NCBI GenBank assembly: GCA_028707105.1
Contig: JAQTUY010000010.1
Span: forward strand, 1 to 23,557
Length of the DNA stretch: 23,557 nt
Reading direction: 5' to 3'
Source of the DNA: Candidatus Omnitrophota bacterium
GTDB lineage: Bacteria; Omnitrophota; Koll11; Gygaellales; JAQTUY01
Shown: positions 7,395 to 13,989 of the stretch, piece after piece
Layout: the number at the start of each line of letters is the position of its first letter
Numbering within the stretch: the stretch's first letter is position 1
The notes under the pieces: generated by a model
The model's input: only the letters and a program-made list of their open reading frames with translations
Databases searched by the model: none
What the model was told of the DNA's origin: nothing
Position numbers and translations under genes: made by a program

Positions 7395-8216
7395 TTAAAA
7401 ATTTGTTACGTTAACTGCGGAAGTCCCCACACTTATAGGCACCTCCATTACCTTAGGTCTCCCCCTGCCTAAGTTCAGGGTTATAATAAGGATATACTCG
7501 CCTTCATTTAAATGCTCTTTGGTTTCAGCTTCGATCCTGCATTCATCCTGCGGAAGGGTAAATATATCGCTGAATTTTCCCCGGGCGTAAACCTCGCCCT
7601 TGGGATCGATAATATCAAAAGTGATCCGCGGGGCGATATCGGTATTGCCGATATTCTTAAAATTGCCGGCTATTTTAAAAACGCCGCTGTCCCTGCTGAC
7701 GGTAAGGCCGCTCAAGCCGGCTTCGCAGGCCAGGGAATCTTTGGCCTCGACCACGAACAGCGCCCCCAGCCTGGCCTTAAGCTTGATGTCAAGCTCAGCG
7801 CCGCCTTCGCCGCTCTCGGACATATCCGTTTCAAAGAACATCACCGAGAAATGCCCGCCCTTGGCATCCTGCGGCAGGCGCACGGTATAATTTATCGTCT
7901 GCCTGCCGAATGGAGGGATAGTAAATTCCGCCGGGGAGAAATCTATCCACTTGGCGCAGGATAAAGGCATTGTCCCGGGAGGAAAAAATTCCTTGGAGCC
8001 GTCGCTGCATGAACTATACCGCCAATCCTCCAGGTATACCCTTATTTTTACTTCCTCCCCGGAAGGATTATCCACCCTTAACCAGCCGCTGGTCGATCCG
8101 CCCGGCAAAACCTCAAGCCGCACGTGAGCGGGGTCTAGGCTGACCTTGCCGGCGTAAACCGCTCCCGCGCTGACAAAAGAAAGAACAAAAACCAGAGCTA
8201 CAATGGCCCTTTTCAT
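7395..8216 (-). CDS. PapD-like periplasmic chaperone (first copy)
   Basis: A 273-residue protein with a signal peptide ending near VYA (residue 22). It has the same motif series as the other two chaperone-like genes: GGSTSGWLRVDNPSGE, LEDWRYSS, SCAKWIDFSPAEF, INYTVRLPQDAKGG and FSVMFFET, then a second domain ending YILIITLNLGRG. It lies 2 bases after the stop of its pilin-like partner and 17 bases before the next pilin start, so these genes are translated from one message. The repeated gene pairing suggests each chaperone serves one subunit. Confidence 0.75.
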   Translation of the reverse strand: MKRAIVALVFVLSFVSAGAVYAGKVSLDPAHVRLEVLPGGSTSGWLRVDNPSGEEVKIRVYLEDWRYSSCSDGSKEFFPPGTMPLSCAKWIDFSPAEFTIPPFGRQTINYTVRLPQDAKGGHFSVMFFETDMSESGEGGAELDIKLKARLGALFVVEAKDSLACEAGLSGLTVSRDSGVFKIAGNFKNIGNTDIAPRITFDIIDPKGEVYARGKFSDIFTLPQDECRIEAETKEHLNEGEYILIITLNLGRGRPKVMEVPISVGTSAVNVTNF

Positions 8217-8218
8217 CG

Positions 8219-8875
8219 TCAGGTCGACTGGGGCACTATGGTTATAGTTACCGTCCCCTGATAATCTCCTATAGGCTGGCTCGTGGAGATCGGCTCCCAG
8301 CCGGTGACTGTTTCCGTCGGTTGAGCCGGGATGCTATAGTAAAGCCGGATAATGTGGCTTTTGGTGCCGGAAAAAAGAGTGATGCCGGCGCATTTATTTG
8401 CCGCTAAACTGGGAGCGCCGCAGGCCTCGCCGGCATCCAGCGCTCCTTGAGGATACAAACCATCCCATTTATCGCCCGCGTTGTAATCCGGGATGACCAC
8501 AAAGCTCTTGTCCAGATTATGCAGGCCGTCCAAAGTCATAAGGGATGTGGAAGTCTGTTTTATAAAGTAAGACTGGGTCGCGCTGGTGTATAAAAACAAG
8601 CAATACCAGATATCGGTAAACAGCCGGCCGGGATACTCAAGAGGATCCAGCTCCTGGAGCCTGCCGAAACTCATCGCCGTCTGGTCGATATCGCCTCCGG
8701 TCGGGTCCTCCGGGCCAAGCAGCCGGTGCATATTCCAGGTAAAACTTAAGGTGTCCGAGACCTCGGCATTAATGGTGATATTGGCTTTAGTCTGGCCGCT
8801 GGATATCCCCGGACAGGCCCATCCCGCCGCCAAGAAAACAACTGCTAAAAAAATATACGCCGATCTTCTCATCAT
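8219..8875 (-). CDS. Pilin-like exported subunit (first copy)
   Basis: A 218-residue protein with a signal peptide ending near residue 27. Recognisable shared segments are NITINAEVSDTLSF, a WYCLFLYTSATQSYFI region, FVVIPDYNAGDKWDG, the RLYYSIPAQP region and the last strand GDYQGTVTITIVP. It is the most divergent of the three pilin-like proteins and has extra Cys residues, so it may be a tip or minor subunit. Its start overlaps the stop of the triple-domain gene by four bases (ATGA), which implies translational coupling. Confidence 0.65.
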   Translation of the reverse strand: MMRRSAYIFLAVVFLAAGWACPGISSGQTKANITINAEVSDTLSFTWNMHRLLGPEDPTGGDIDQTAMSFGRLQELDPLEYPGRLFTDIWYCLFLYTSATQSYFIKQTSTSLMTLDGLHNLDKSFVVIPDYNAGDKWDGLYPQGALDAGEACGAPSLAANKCAGITLFSGTKSHIIRLYYSIPAQPTETVTGWEPISTSQPIGDYQGTVTITIVPQST

Positions 8876-10281
8876 ATTTCTAATAAGGAATACACGAGTG
8901 TGGTGGAATAATCTCCGGCCCGCACATCAGGCGGCGGGGTCAATTCGTAAATAGCCTTGAAAGTATCGCTGGAACCGTGTTTGTCTGAAATAAACAGCGT
9001 AGTATCCACTTGTTTCCTGATCCCTGTTTTCTGGGGTAATTTAACGCTGCCCTTAGTTCCGTCTAACGGCTCGGTGCGGCAGGTAAAATAATCCCGCTCG
9101 ATCTCATAACCTTCCTTGTTCATCAGGGCCGAGGCGACTGCCTGGCTGACCTGGTACCTGTTCCCGGTGTTGCTGTTGACCTTTATCGCCACCTCATAGG
9201 CCTTGGGCTGCTGCATCGGTTTAAGATCGCGGAATTCTATCCTCCCTCCCAATTCGGGAGTAATGGAAATATCGAATATCCTGGGATTATCCACCTCCAG
9301 GCGCAGGGTATCGATCAGCCCGCCGGAGGGTATGCCGTCTCCTTCGAGCACGTATTTAATATTGCCGATGTAAGTGCCGGCCTTCTGGCCGCTTAAATCG
9401 CCCAGGCTGTAAGTAAGCACAAAAGTATCTGCCTGGCCCCTTGCCCCCGAGGTATAGACGGTAACCGGCTTAACGGATAAAGTCTGTTCCCGGTTAACGA
9501 CCTCGCCTTCTTTTGCCTCGCGCCCGATGAAGCTTACGCTTTCAGGATCTAACTCATCCCCCTCGGCAGACATTAATATTTCCGGAAGAAGCTGGGTTAT
9601 CCGGAATTGTTTTCCCAGTCCGCCGGTTATGTTTATGCCGACATCGGAGAATTTTTTATCCGGATTGGAAGCATCCAAACGGATGACCCCGTCTTTAGAT
9701 GAAGTGATTATCTCAAACTTAGACTGGGCTTCGATCTGGGCGGCGATATTGAGCACAAAGAGCTTGGACTCCTGAGTGGAATTAACGGGTTCGAGGATAA
9801 ATTGCAGCCTGCCGCGGTAATAACCGGGCTCCTGGTCAACCGGTACTAACAGGCTGTAAACCAGGATAAAAGAATCGGAAAGGCCGTTCTGGTTGGAGGT
9901 ATAAAGGACGTATCTGCCGAAGAAAACCGGGGTGTCTGTCTGGACGGAAAGGGTGCCGTATCTGTTACTGCCCTGCCTGGCGTAAACAACCAGGCTTTGC
10001 TGAGGCATGCTTATCCCCTGATCATTGGTCAGGGGTTCAGATAACACCTGAGTAAGGCGGTATTGCGCGCCGGTATCATTAGTAATATCTACTACCACCT
10101 CTTTGTTGACTCTGCCCGCCTGCAGATCGATATTGCGGTAATTCAGGTCATAACCGCCCTCATAAGGACGGACCCGGATATCCAAGGCCGCGAATACGCA
10201 AGTATTATAAAATGCCGTAATAAAAAAGACTGCCAAGAACAAGATCCCGGTAACGCACGATAACTTTTTCTGGTTTTTCAT
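8872..10281 (-). CDS. Secreted protein with three repeated beta domains
   Basis: A 469-residue exported protein; the signal peptide runs to about residue 32. It is built of three related domains of about 135 residues (roughly 33-165, 178-315, 330-469). Each domain begins with a strand such as IRVRPYEGG, VIRLDAS or FDISITPELGG. The middle resembles TGAQYRLTQVL, LGKQFRITQLL and TGNRYQVSQAV, and the end resembles LSDSFILVYSL, ADTFVLTYSL and SSDTFKAIYEL, before a final GYYRG/GTYIG/GDYST strand. I know no named family for it. As first gene of the fimbrial operon it could be an adhesin or fibre base. No Shine-Dalgarno sequence is visible before the ATG; the upstream bases are CCCCTCACAACCCAAAAAACC. 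Confidence 0.75.
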   Translation of the reverse strand: MKNQKKLSCVTGILFLAVFFITAFYNTCVFAALDIRVRPYEGGYDLNYRNIDLQAGRVNKEVVVDITNDTGAQYRLTQVLSEPLTNDQGISMPQQSLVVYARQGSNRYGTLSVQTDTPVFFGRYVLYTSNQNGLSDSFILVYSLLVPVDQEPGYYRGRLQFILEPVNSTQESKLFVLNIAAQIEAQSKFEIITSSKDGVIRLDASNPDKKFSDVGINITGGLGKQFRITQLLPEILMSAEGDELDPESVSFIGREAKEGEVVNREQTLSVKPVTVYTSGARGQADTFVLTYSLGDLSGQKAGTYIGNIKYVLEGDGIPSGGLIDTLRLEVDNPRIFDISITPELGGRIEFRDLKPMQQPKAYEVAIKVNSNTGNRYQVSQAVASALMNKEGYEIERDYFTCRTEPLDGTKGSVKLPQKTGIRKQVDTTLFISDKHGSSDTFKAIYELTPPPDVRAGDYSTTLVYSLLEI

Positions 10282-10311
10282 GGTTTTTTGGGTTGTGAGG
10301 GGTTAATAAAC

Positions 10312-10358
10312 AAAAAACCGGACTGACCCTTTTTTTAAAAAGCGCAAAGTCAATCCGG
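10312..10358 (-). terminator. Leader terminator (attenuator) of fimbrial operon
   Basis: On the minus strand CCGGATTGAC (10358-10349) pairs with GTCAGTCCGG (10327-10318), with one wobble and an inner A/U-rich extension, and is followed by TTTTTT (10317-10312). It lies inside the 5' leader, between the promoter at 10409-10436 and the first start codon at 10281, so it would stop transcription before the operon unless prevented. Confidence 0.75.
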
Positions 10359-10389
10359 CTAGGTACCTCCACCTTGACCGGACAGGTAC
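10354..10389 (-). promoter_or_regulatory. Structured leader with possible pseudoknot/antiterminator
   Basis: Near the start of the transcript GTACCT (10389-10384) can pair with AGGTAC (10368-10363). The loop contains TCCGG (10382-10378), which can pair with CCGGA (10358-10354), the first arm of the leader terminator. This forms an H-type pseudoknot that excludes the terminator hairpin, so it has the layout of a small riboswitch or other attenuator. I do not recognise the class. Confidence 0.5.
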
Positions 10390-10408
10390 TTCTTAAATAC
10401 TTTATAAA

Positions 10409-10436
10409 AGTATAACATAAATCATCTCTTTGTCAA
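10409..10436 (-). promoter_or_regulatory. Promoter of fimbrial operon
   Basis: TTGACA (10436-10431), a 16-base spacer and TATACT (10414-10409) give a near-consensus promoter on the minus strand. The predicted start near 10402 leaves a leader of about 120 bases, holding the pseudoknot-like element and terminator, before the first gene. Confidence 0.8.
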
Positions 10437-10449
10437 GGGATAATTGCCG

Positions 10450-10471
10450 AAAAATCGCGAGGAGTCCCGCG
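10450..10471 (-). terminator. Terminator of His-Xaa-Ser operon
   Basis: On the minus strand CGCGGG (10471-10466) and CTCGCG (10461-10456) form a stem with one wobble pair and an ACTC loop, followed by ATTTTT (10455-10450). An overlapping CCCGCG/CGCGGG repeat lies just upstream. It ends the operon above and sits 14 bases before the next promoter. Confidence 0.6.
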
Positions 10472-10486
10472 TCGCGGGATCACGAA

Positions 10487-10876
10487 TTACTTGGCCGCTG
10501 CAGGCTGTTCTGTTGACGATTCCTTTATAACAATAACTCCCTTGCGCGCGGGCGGGCTGGATACCGGCGCATCAGATACGTCCTTAGATTTGGATGCCGA
10601 GGCTGACGGCCGGATCATTTCCCCCGGTTTTACCGGGGTATAAGTAACACCGTTTATGGTAATGCTGGCGATCATATTCTTCCACAACCCCACCCTCCAT
10701 AAAGTATCAGGCTCATAGACCACGATATAATCAAGAGTTTCACCTAAAAGCTCGCCCTTTACGGCGCGTCCGTCCTTGAGCTGGACAGAAACATTATCAG
10801 CGGCCAGACAGGACAAAACCACTGCCAGGCTAAAGAAAGCCGCCGAGATCATGGAAAATATTATTCTTCTCTTCAT
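10487..10876 (-). CDS. Small exported protein with beta-barrel-like core
   Basis: A 129-residue protein. Residues 1-26 form an export signal; VLSC at 20-23 could be a weak lipobox or the signal may be cleaved after LAA. The core, about 27-75, reads as short beta strands (VSVQLKDGRAVKGELLGET, YIVVYEP, MIASITING), similar in outline to SH3/LSM-like folds. The tail is Ser/Ala/Pro-rich and low in complexity. A strong ribosome site (GAGGGGGGA) precedes the start. It is the last gene of the His-Xaa-Ser operon, 14 bases after the membrane protease gene. No function can be given. Confidence 0.65.
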   Translation of the reverse strand: MKRRIIFSMISAAFFSLAVVLSCLAADNVSVQLKDGRAVKGELLGETLDYIVVYEPDTLWRVGLWKNMIASITINGVTYTPVKPGEMIRPSASASKSKDVSDAPVSSPPARKGVIVIKESSTEQPAAAK

Positions 10877-10890
10877 TTATGTCCCCCCTC

Positions 10891-12135
10891 TTAAAGGATC
10901 CTTCCTAATATATTGCTGAATACCATTTTAAAAGATTGCAGATCGCAGATCGCGCCCCGCTGGATCACCGTGGCCGCGACACCTAAAAAAATAAAAGGAG
11001 CGAGCGGAAAATGCTTGTAAATACGCACTAATGAGAGTTCCGGGTTCTTTAAGCCGGCCTCCTGCAGGATCCGCACCTGTTGAGAAGTCAGGCCGTCTGA
11101 ATAGAATTTCTCAGGCCCGCCACCCTGTCCCTTAAGATACGCGTTGAACTTGACGGCAGATTCTCTCGTAAGCCTTGCTCCGGCTGTAATATCTTTGATC
11201 TCGACCTGTTTTTCTTCATTTTTCTCGATGTAAAGCTCGATGACCTGGGTGAATATAAGGATCAGAAGCATAAATCCGGTGAAACTTACGGCCATCCTGC
11301 CTAATTGCGCCAGGTACGCCCCGGGGATCCAGAAAATAAGCAGCAGCGTATAAACAAACAGGCCGAAGCTTAACCAATAAAGGACCGAGGCCTTGACCTT
11401 ACGGATAAAACTGCTGAAAGGGCGGAATAACAGGATGAATAAAATACAGCTCAAGTCGTTGAGGATCGTCAACACCGGGAATGCCCTGATCAGCTCTTTC
11501 TTGAAATACTCCAGGTGGACCATCGCTATATTCATCGCCAAAAAAATACACAAAAGCCCCAGAACTACCTTAAAAAAGCCGGCCAGGCCCGCTTTTGGAC
11601 CCTTGATCTTATCCTTAAGGCCGCAGATCTTAGCAAGTAATTCCCGGTGATGCTGGAAAAAATACCGGATACCGCCCGGGAGCATTATTAAAATACGCGC
11701 AAGCGTCTCTAAAAGAACGAACAGCAGCACAAAAATGAAAGCATTTACGAGTATGATAAAAGACGGAAAGAAAAATAAAGGAATGTGCTCGCCGTAATAT
11801 TCCAGCGGGAGGAGAAAAGAAAAAAGCATATAGAGCTTGGCGTCTCCCGCGGACCACAGGCCGATATACCATATCAGATAAGCGACCAGCCAGGATACGC
11901 AGAGGTTCCTGAAAACGTCCCTGAAATAATAAAGTTTAAGCCTGTGGGAAAGCAGCGCGAACAAGAACAGGCAAAGGTATCCGGCCAGGCCAAGCACCAG
12001 GCCCCGGATGATCAATTTATTCCGCACCCGGCCGATCTTCGCGTCATCAAAAGACGCTCTTATACCGATAACGGCTATAAGGATCAGAAAGAACGTGTCG
12101 GCGCCTGTTAAAAAAAGGATATCAAATAGTCGCAT
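10891..12135 (-). CDS. A24 prepilin-peptidase-like membrane protease
   Basis: A 414-residue integral membrane protein with around eight hydrophobic segments. The N-terminal part matches aspartic A24 peptidases of the TadV/CpaA/PibD type. D31 falls in DDAKIGRVRN, the equivalent of the usual D-x6-P-N segment, and D98 in WSAGDAKLY, the equivalent of GxGDxK, although the first Gly is Ser here. The methyltransferase domain of PilD is absent. The C-terminal half (about residues 150-414) is extra, with more membrane segments, a soluble stretch (about 300-360) and a final hydrophobic segment. A24 enzymes cleave type IV prepilin-like leaders at the inner membrane, but no classic prepilin is visible here, so the substrate is unknown. 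No strong ribosome site is seen. Confidence 0.75.
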   Translation of the reverse strand: MRLFDILFLTGADTFFLILIAVIGIRASFDDAKIGRVRNKLIIRGLVLGLAGYLCLFLFALLSHRLKLYYFRDVFRNLCVSWLVAYLIWYIGLWSAGDAKLYMLFSFLLPLEYYGEHIPLFFFPSFIILVNAFIFVLLFVLLETLARILIMLPGGIRYFFQHHRELLAKICGLKDKIKGPKAGLAGFFKVVLGLLCIFLAMNIAMVHLEYFKKELIRAFPVLTILNDLSCILFILLFRPFSSFIRKVKASVLYWLSFGLFVYTLLLIFWIPGAYLAQLGRMAVSFTGFMLLILIFTQVIELYIEKNEEKQVEIKDITAGARLTRESAVKFNAYLKGQGGGPEKFYSDGLTSQQVRILQEAGLKNPELSLVRIYKHFPLAPFIFLGVAATVIQRGAICDLQSFKMVFSNILGRIL

Positions 12136-12181
12136 TAACTAGCGGTCCGGTTTTAATGACAAAACGCCAAAGCCGCGCGAA

Positions 12182-12538
12182 TTACCACTGGCCGTGCGAA
12201 CCGTGCGAACCGTGAGAAGCATGCGATGAATGCGCCCCGTGAGAGCCGTGAGAAGCATGCGAACCGTGAGAAGCATGCGAACTGTGAGAAGCGTGCGATG
12301 AATGCGATGTATGCGAAACATGGTTGCCGGTCGCCGGCTGGTTATCAATGTAGTTGCCGTGCTGCGTATGGCCTGCCTGGGCGAACGCGTTCTGCTGGAA
12401 AAATGTTTCCGCCGCGCCCAACGCCACCATAATACTGATGCCCAGCCTAAGAGCGTCCTTTTTGGTTATCTTAGCTTCTTCACTGGTCAAGAATACCTTC
12501 AGGTCCTTCTTTATCTGGGGAAAATTAGGGTTCTTCAT
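12182..12538 (-). CDS. His-Xaa-Ser repeat protein, HxsA-like peptide precursor
   Basis: A 118-residue protein in three parts. Residues 1-31 are a charged leader (KKDLKVFLTSEEAKITKKD). Residues 32-53 are hydrophobic and end in NAFAQ like a signal-cleavage site. Residues 73-117 are 15 consecutive triplets led by His: 13 are His-Xaa-Ser with Xaa mostly Ala, Gly or Ser, plus HGA and HGQ. This is the layout of HxsA, the presumed substrate of the HxsBCD radical SAM system, and HxsD-like genes lie just upstream. A strong ribosome site (GGAGGTGAGG) precedes the ATG, which overlaps the upstream stop by one base. It is probably a ribosomally made, modified and exported His-rich peptide. The modification and function are unknown; simple metal binding without modification is the alternative. 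Confidence 0.8.
   Translation of the reverse strand: MKNPNFPQIKKDLKVFLTSEEAKITKKDALRLGISIMVALGAAETFFQQNAFAQAGHTQHGNYIDNQPATGNHVSHTSHSSHASHSSHASHGSHASHGSHGAHSSHASHGSHGSHGQW
12188..12322 (-). repeat. Tandem 9-base repeat encoding His-Xaa-Ser
   Basis: Fifteen 9-base units encode the His-Xaa-Ser tail. Neighbouring units share variants such as GAAGCATGC and GAACCGTGA on the plus strand, giving locally repeated 18-base pairs. Slippage here could change the repeat number between strains. Confidence 0.85.
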
Positions 12539-13281
12539 TATTCCTCACCTCCTGTTTGTAGTTCTTCTAACTCCCCGAAAGTATCGGTTTCTGGGTCGTA
12601 ACTATATTTTTGATATACCTTAAGCTTTTCCGCCTCCCATATAGCGTTGATCTGCTGCTCATTTAATCCGGCCTTCTTCTGGTTTTTGTAAAATTTAGGC
12701 CAGGATTCGTCGATCTCCTTCCCGATCACAACCCTTAGGTCGGCTTCCAGCTTTTCTTTCCTGGCTTTTTGCTGTTCTTCCCACTCTGCCGCTTTTATTC
12801 TTTCCGCCTTCGCCAGATCTTCATCCCTTTCTTTCTGAAGCGACTCGGGAGTGTCGTAAGACTGCTTACATTTATCCGAAAAATTCTTAGAAGAGAGAGC
12901 ATCGCCGCAGTCATAAGCCAAATGAACGATCTGCCTCTGCAAGGGCGCGCCTTTTTTGTCAACGCCGGGAGCGAAACTCGATTCCCCCGAAAGAGACCTA
13001 TAAACGATAATCAGAAGGTTCAGCTCTTCCCTGCTTTTCAGATCTTCCTTCTCTTTATCTGAAAGGGTGTCCAAAACAACCTTATCGCGGTTATAGATAT
13101 AACCTTCCTGGACGACGGATAAAGCCTCGTTGCATACGGGGCATTGACCGGGATTTGCCATTACTAACCCGTCTTTGGCGCAGCCGTAAAGGACATCAGC
13201 GGAAGCGATAGTATTGCCGCCGAAAAAGATCATGACTGTGGCCAGATAGCCGATCATCCCGAGAAAGTTAACCTTGCTCAT
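12538..13281 (-). CDS. Exported protein with heavy-metal-binding-like Cys motif
   Basis: A 247-residue protein with a signal peptide (about 1-28, ending IASA). Immediately after it comes YGCAKDGLVMANPGQCPVCN with C34, C47 and C50. This resembles the short heavy-metal-binding domain pattern Y-x-C-P-M-H-P ... P-G-x-C-P-x-C-G-M, but the His/Met ligands differ. Two more Cys lie near residues 125-140. Residues about 145-205 form a charged Glu/Lys/Arg helix, likely coiled coil, and the C-terminus is acidic. GGAGGGAGT precedes the ATG. It is coupled to the His-Xaa-Ser gene (stop and start share one base), suggesting joint production of two exported, possibly metal-linked products. Confidence 0.7.
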   Translation of the reverse strand: MSKVNFLGMIGYLATVMIFFGGNTIASADVLYGCAKDGLVMANPGQCPVCNEALSVVQEGYIYNRDKVVLDTLSDKEKEDLKSREELNLLIIVYRSLSGESSFAPGVDKKGAPLQRQIVHLAYDCGDALSSKNFSDKCKQSYDTPESLQKERDEDLAKAERIKAAEWEEQQKARKEKLEADLRVVIGKEIDESWPKFYKNQKKAGLNEQQINAIWEAEKLKVYQKYSYDPETDTFGELEELQTGGEE

Positions 13282-13296
13282 ACTCCCTCCGCTTAT

Positions 13297-13509
13297 CTAT
13301 TTTAGCGCCCCCACCAGCGATAAGACATAATTAGAGAACTCCCGGACAAATAAAGCCTTTAATTCCTTATCCCTGATATTGTCTATTCCAACGGCAATTC
13401 GGCCTTTTTTCTCTTTCCAGGAAAAATTCGCCAGGCCCCGATAATCGCTTATCGCCTTCTTTACCGCTTTTATATTATAAATGCTCCCGTCAAAATTAAT
13501 AGCTAACAT
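13297..13509 (-). CDS. Short HxsD-like protein
   Basis: A 70-residue cytoplasmic protein: FDGSIYNIKAVKKAISDYRG at the N-terminus, a charged strand pair, then LKALFVREFSNYVLSLVGAL. The overall order (strand, helix that starts at about residue 14, strands, helix with F-x-N-Y) resembles HxsD, the small partner of His-Xaa-Ser radical SAM enzymes, but it lacks the C-terminal arm with the LR...R..I motif that the next gene upstream has. Its ATG overlaps the end of that gene (ATGTTAG, 7 bases). The two may be divergent paralogues acting as a pair. Confidence 0.6.
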   Translation of the reverse strand: MLAINFDGSIYNIKAVKKAISDYRGLANFSWKEKKGRIAVGIDNIRDKELKALFVREFSNYVLSLVGALK

Positions 13510-13961
13510 TTCTTTCTCTTTCCGGCGGGCCTTTTCTTCTTCTCCTCCCAGGGAATGGCTATTCCCAACGGGTCATCCTTCCAATCGTCCCCCTGCGCGG
13601 CCAGGTATTTTTTGGAATCCTTTTCCAGGTCCGCCAGCGCGGAGCCGGATTTAACGGCAGAGCCCTGAGAAAATACCAGGGCGCTTTTTATTATGTAATC
13701 GCGAAGGTCCTTATTTTTTTGCGAAACATTATAACGCAGGGCATTACTGACCAGCGCGTTTTGAAAAACTTCTTTTATCTGACGGGCTGACCTGCCCGCG
13801 CCTTCTTTAGGGGTAAGCGTGACCTTGATATCATCAGCCGATCCTGCCTTCTCCAAAAAAACGTAATTATCCGCCAGGAACTGACAGCAGGTAGAGATCA
13901 CCGCTTCCTTCGGATAGCACGCCGCGTCCAACTTCATTTCGATACTTGTATTTTTGCCCAT
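13503..13961 (-). CDS. HxsD-like protein
   Basis: A 152-residue soluble protein. Residues about 8-95 fit the HxsD pattern as I remember it: LDAACYPKEAVISTCCQFLA (strand then helix), YVFLEKAG, IKVTLTPKEGAG, then FQNALVSNALRYNVSQKNKD and LRDYIIKSALVF, the last two matching the conserved F.N...D..LR..V...T..IR.LI...AF end of HxsD. A linker and a basic tail (KKKRPAGKRKKC) follow. HxsD is a small conserved component of the His-Xaa-Ser system with no proven role; a guide for the precursor peptide is plausible. It is upstream of the His-Xaa-Ser gene in the same operon. Confirmation needs a profile search. Confidence 0.65.
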   Translation of the reverse strand: MGKNTSIEMKLDAACYPKEAVISTCCQFLADNYVFLEKAGSADDIKVTLTPKEGAGRSARQIKEVFQNALVSNALRYNVSQKNKDLRDYIIKSALVFSQGSAVKSGSALADLEKDSKKYLAAQGDDWKDDPLGIAIPWEEKKKRPAGKRKKC

Positions 13962-13989
13962 TTAATCTGTGCCTTTCTTAACCTGATGT

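Noticed and set aside
4092..8875. Gram-positive WxL/DUF916 surface system
   Set aside because: The chaperone-like proteins resemble DUF916 in outline, but no WxL motif, LPxTG anchor or Gram-positive signal is present, and an outer-membrane barrel gene closes the operon.
12188..12322. Possible CRISPR-like array
   Set aside because: Units are only 9 bases, directly adjacent, without spacers and in frame with a protein; it is a coding repeat.
12139..12601. Several other open frames across the His-Xaa-Ser repeat on both strands
   Set aside because: They follow from the 9-base periodicity of the repeat. Only the frame with the strong ribosome site, leader and His-Xaa-Ser period is convincing.
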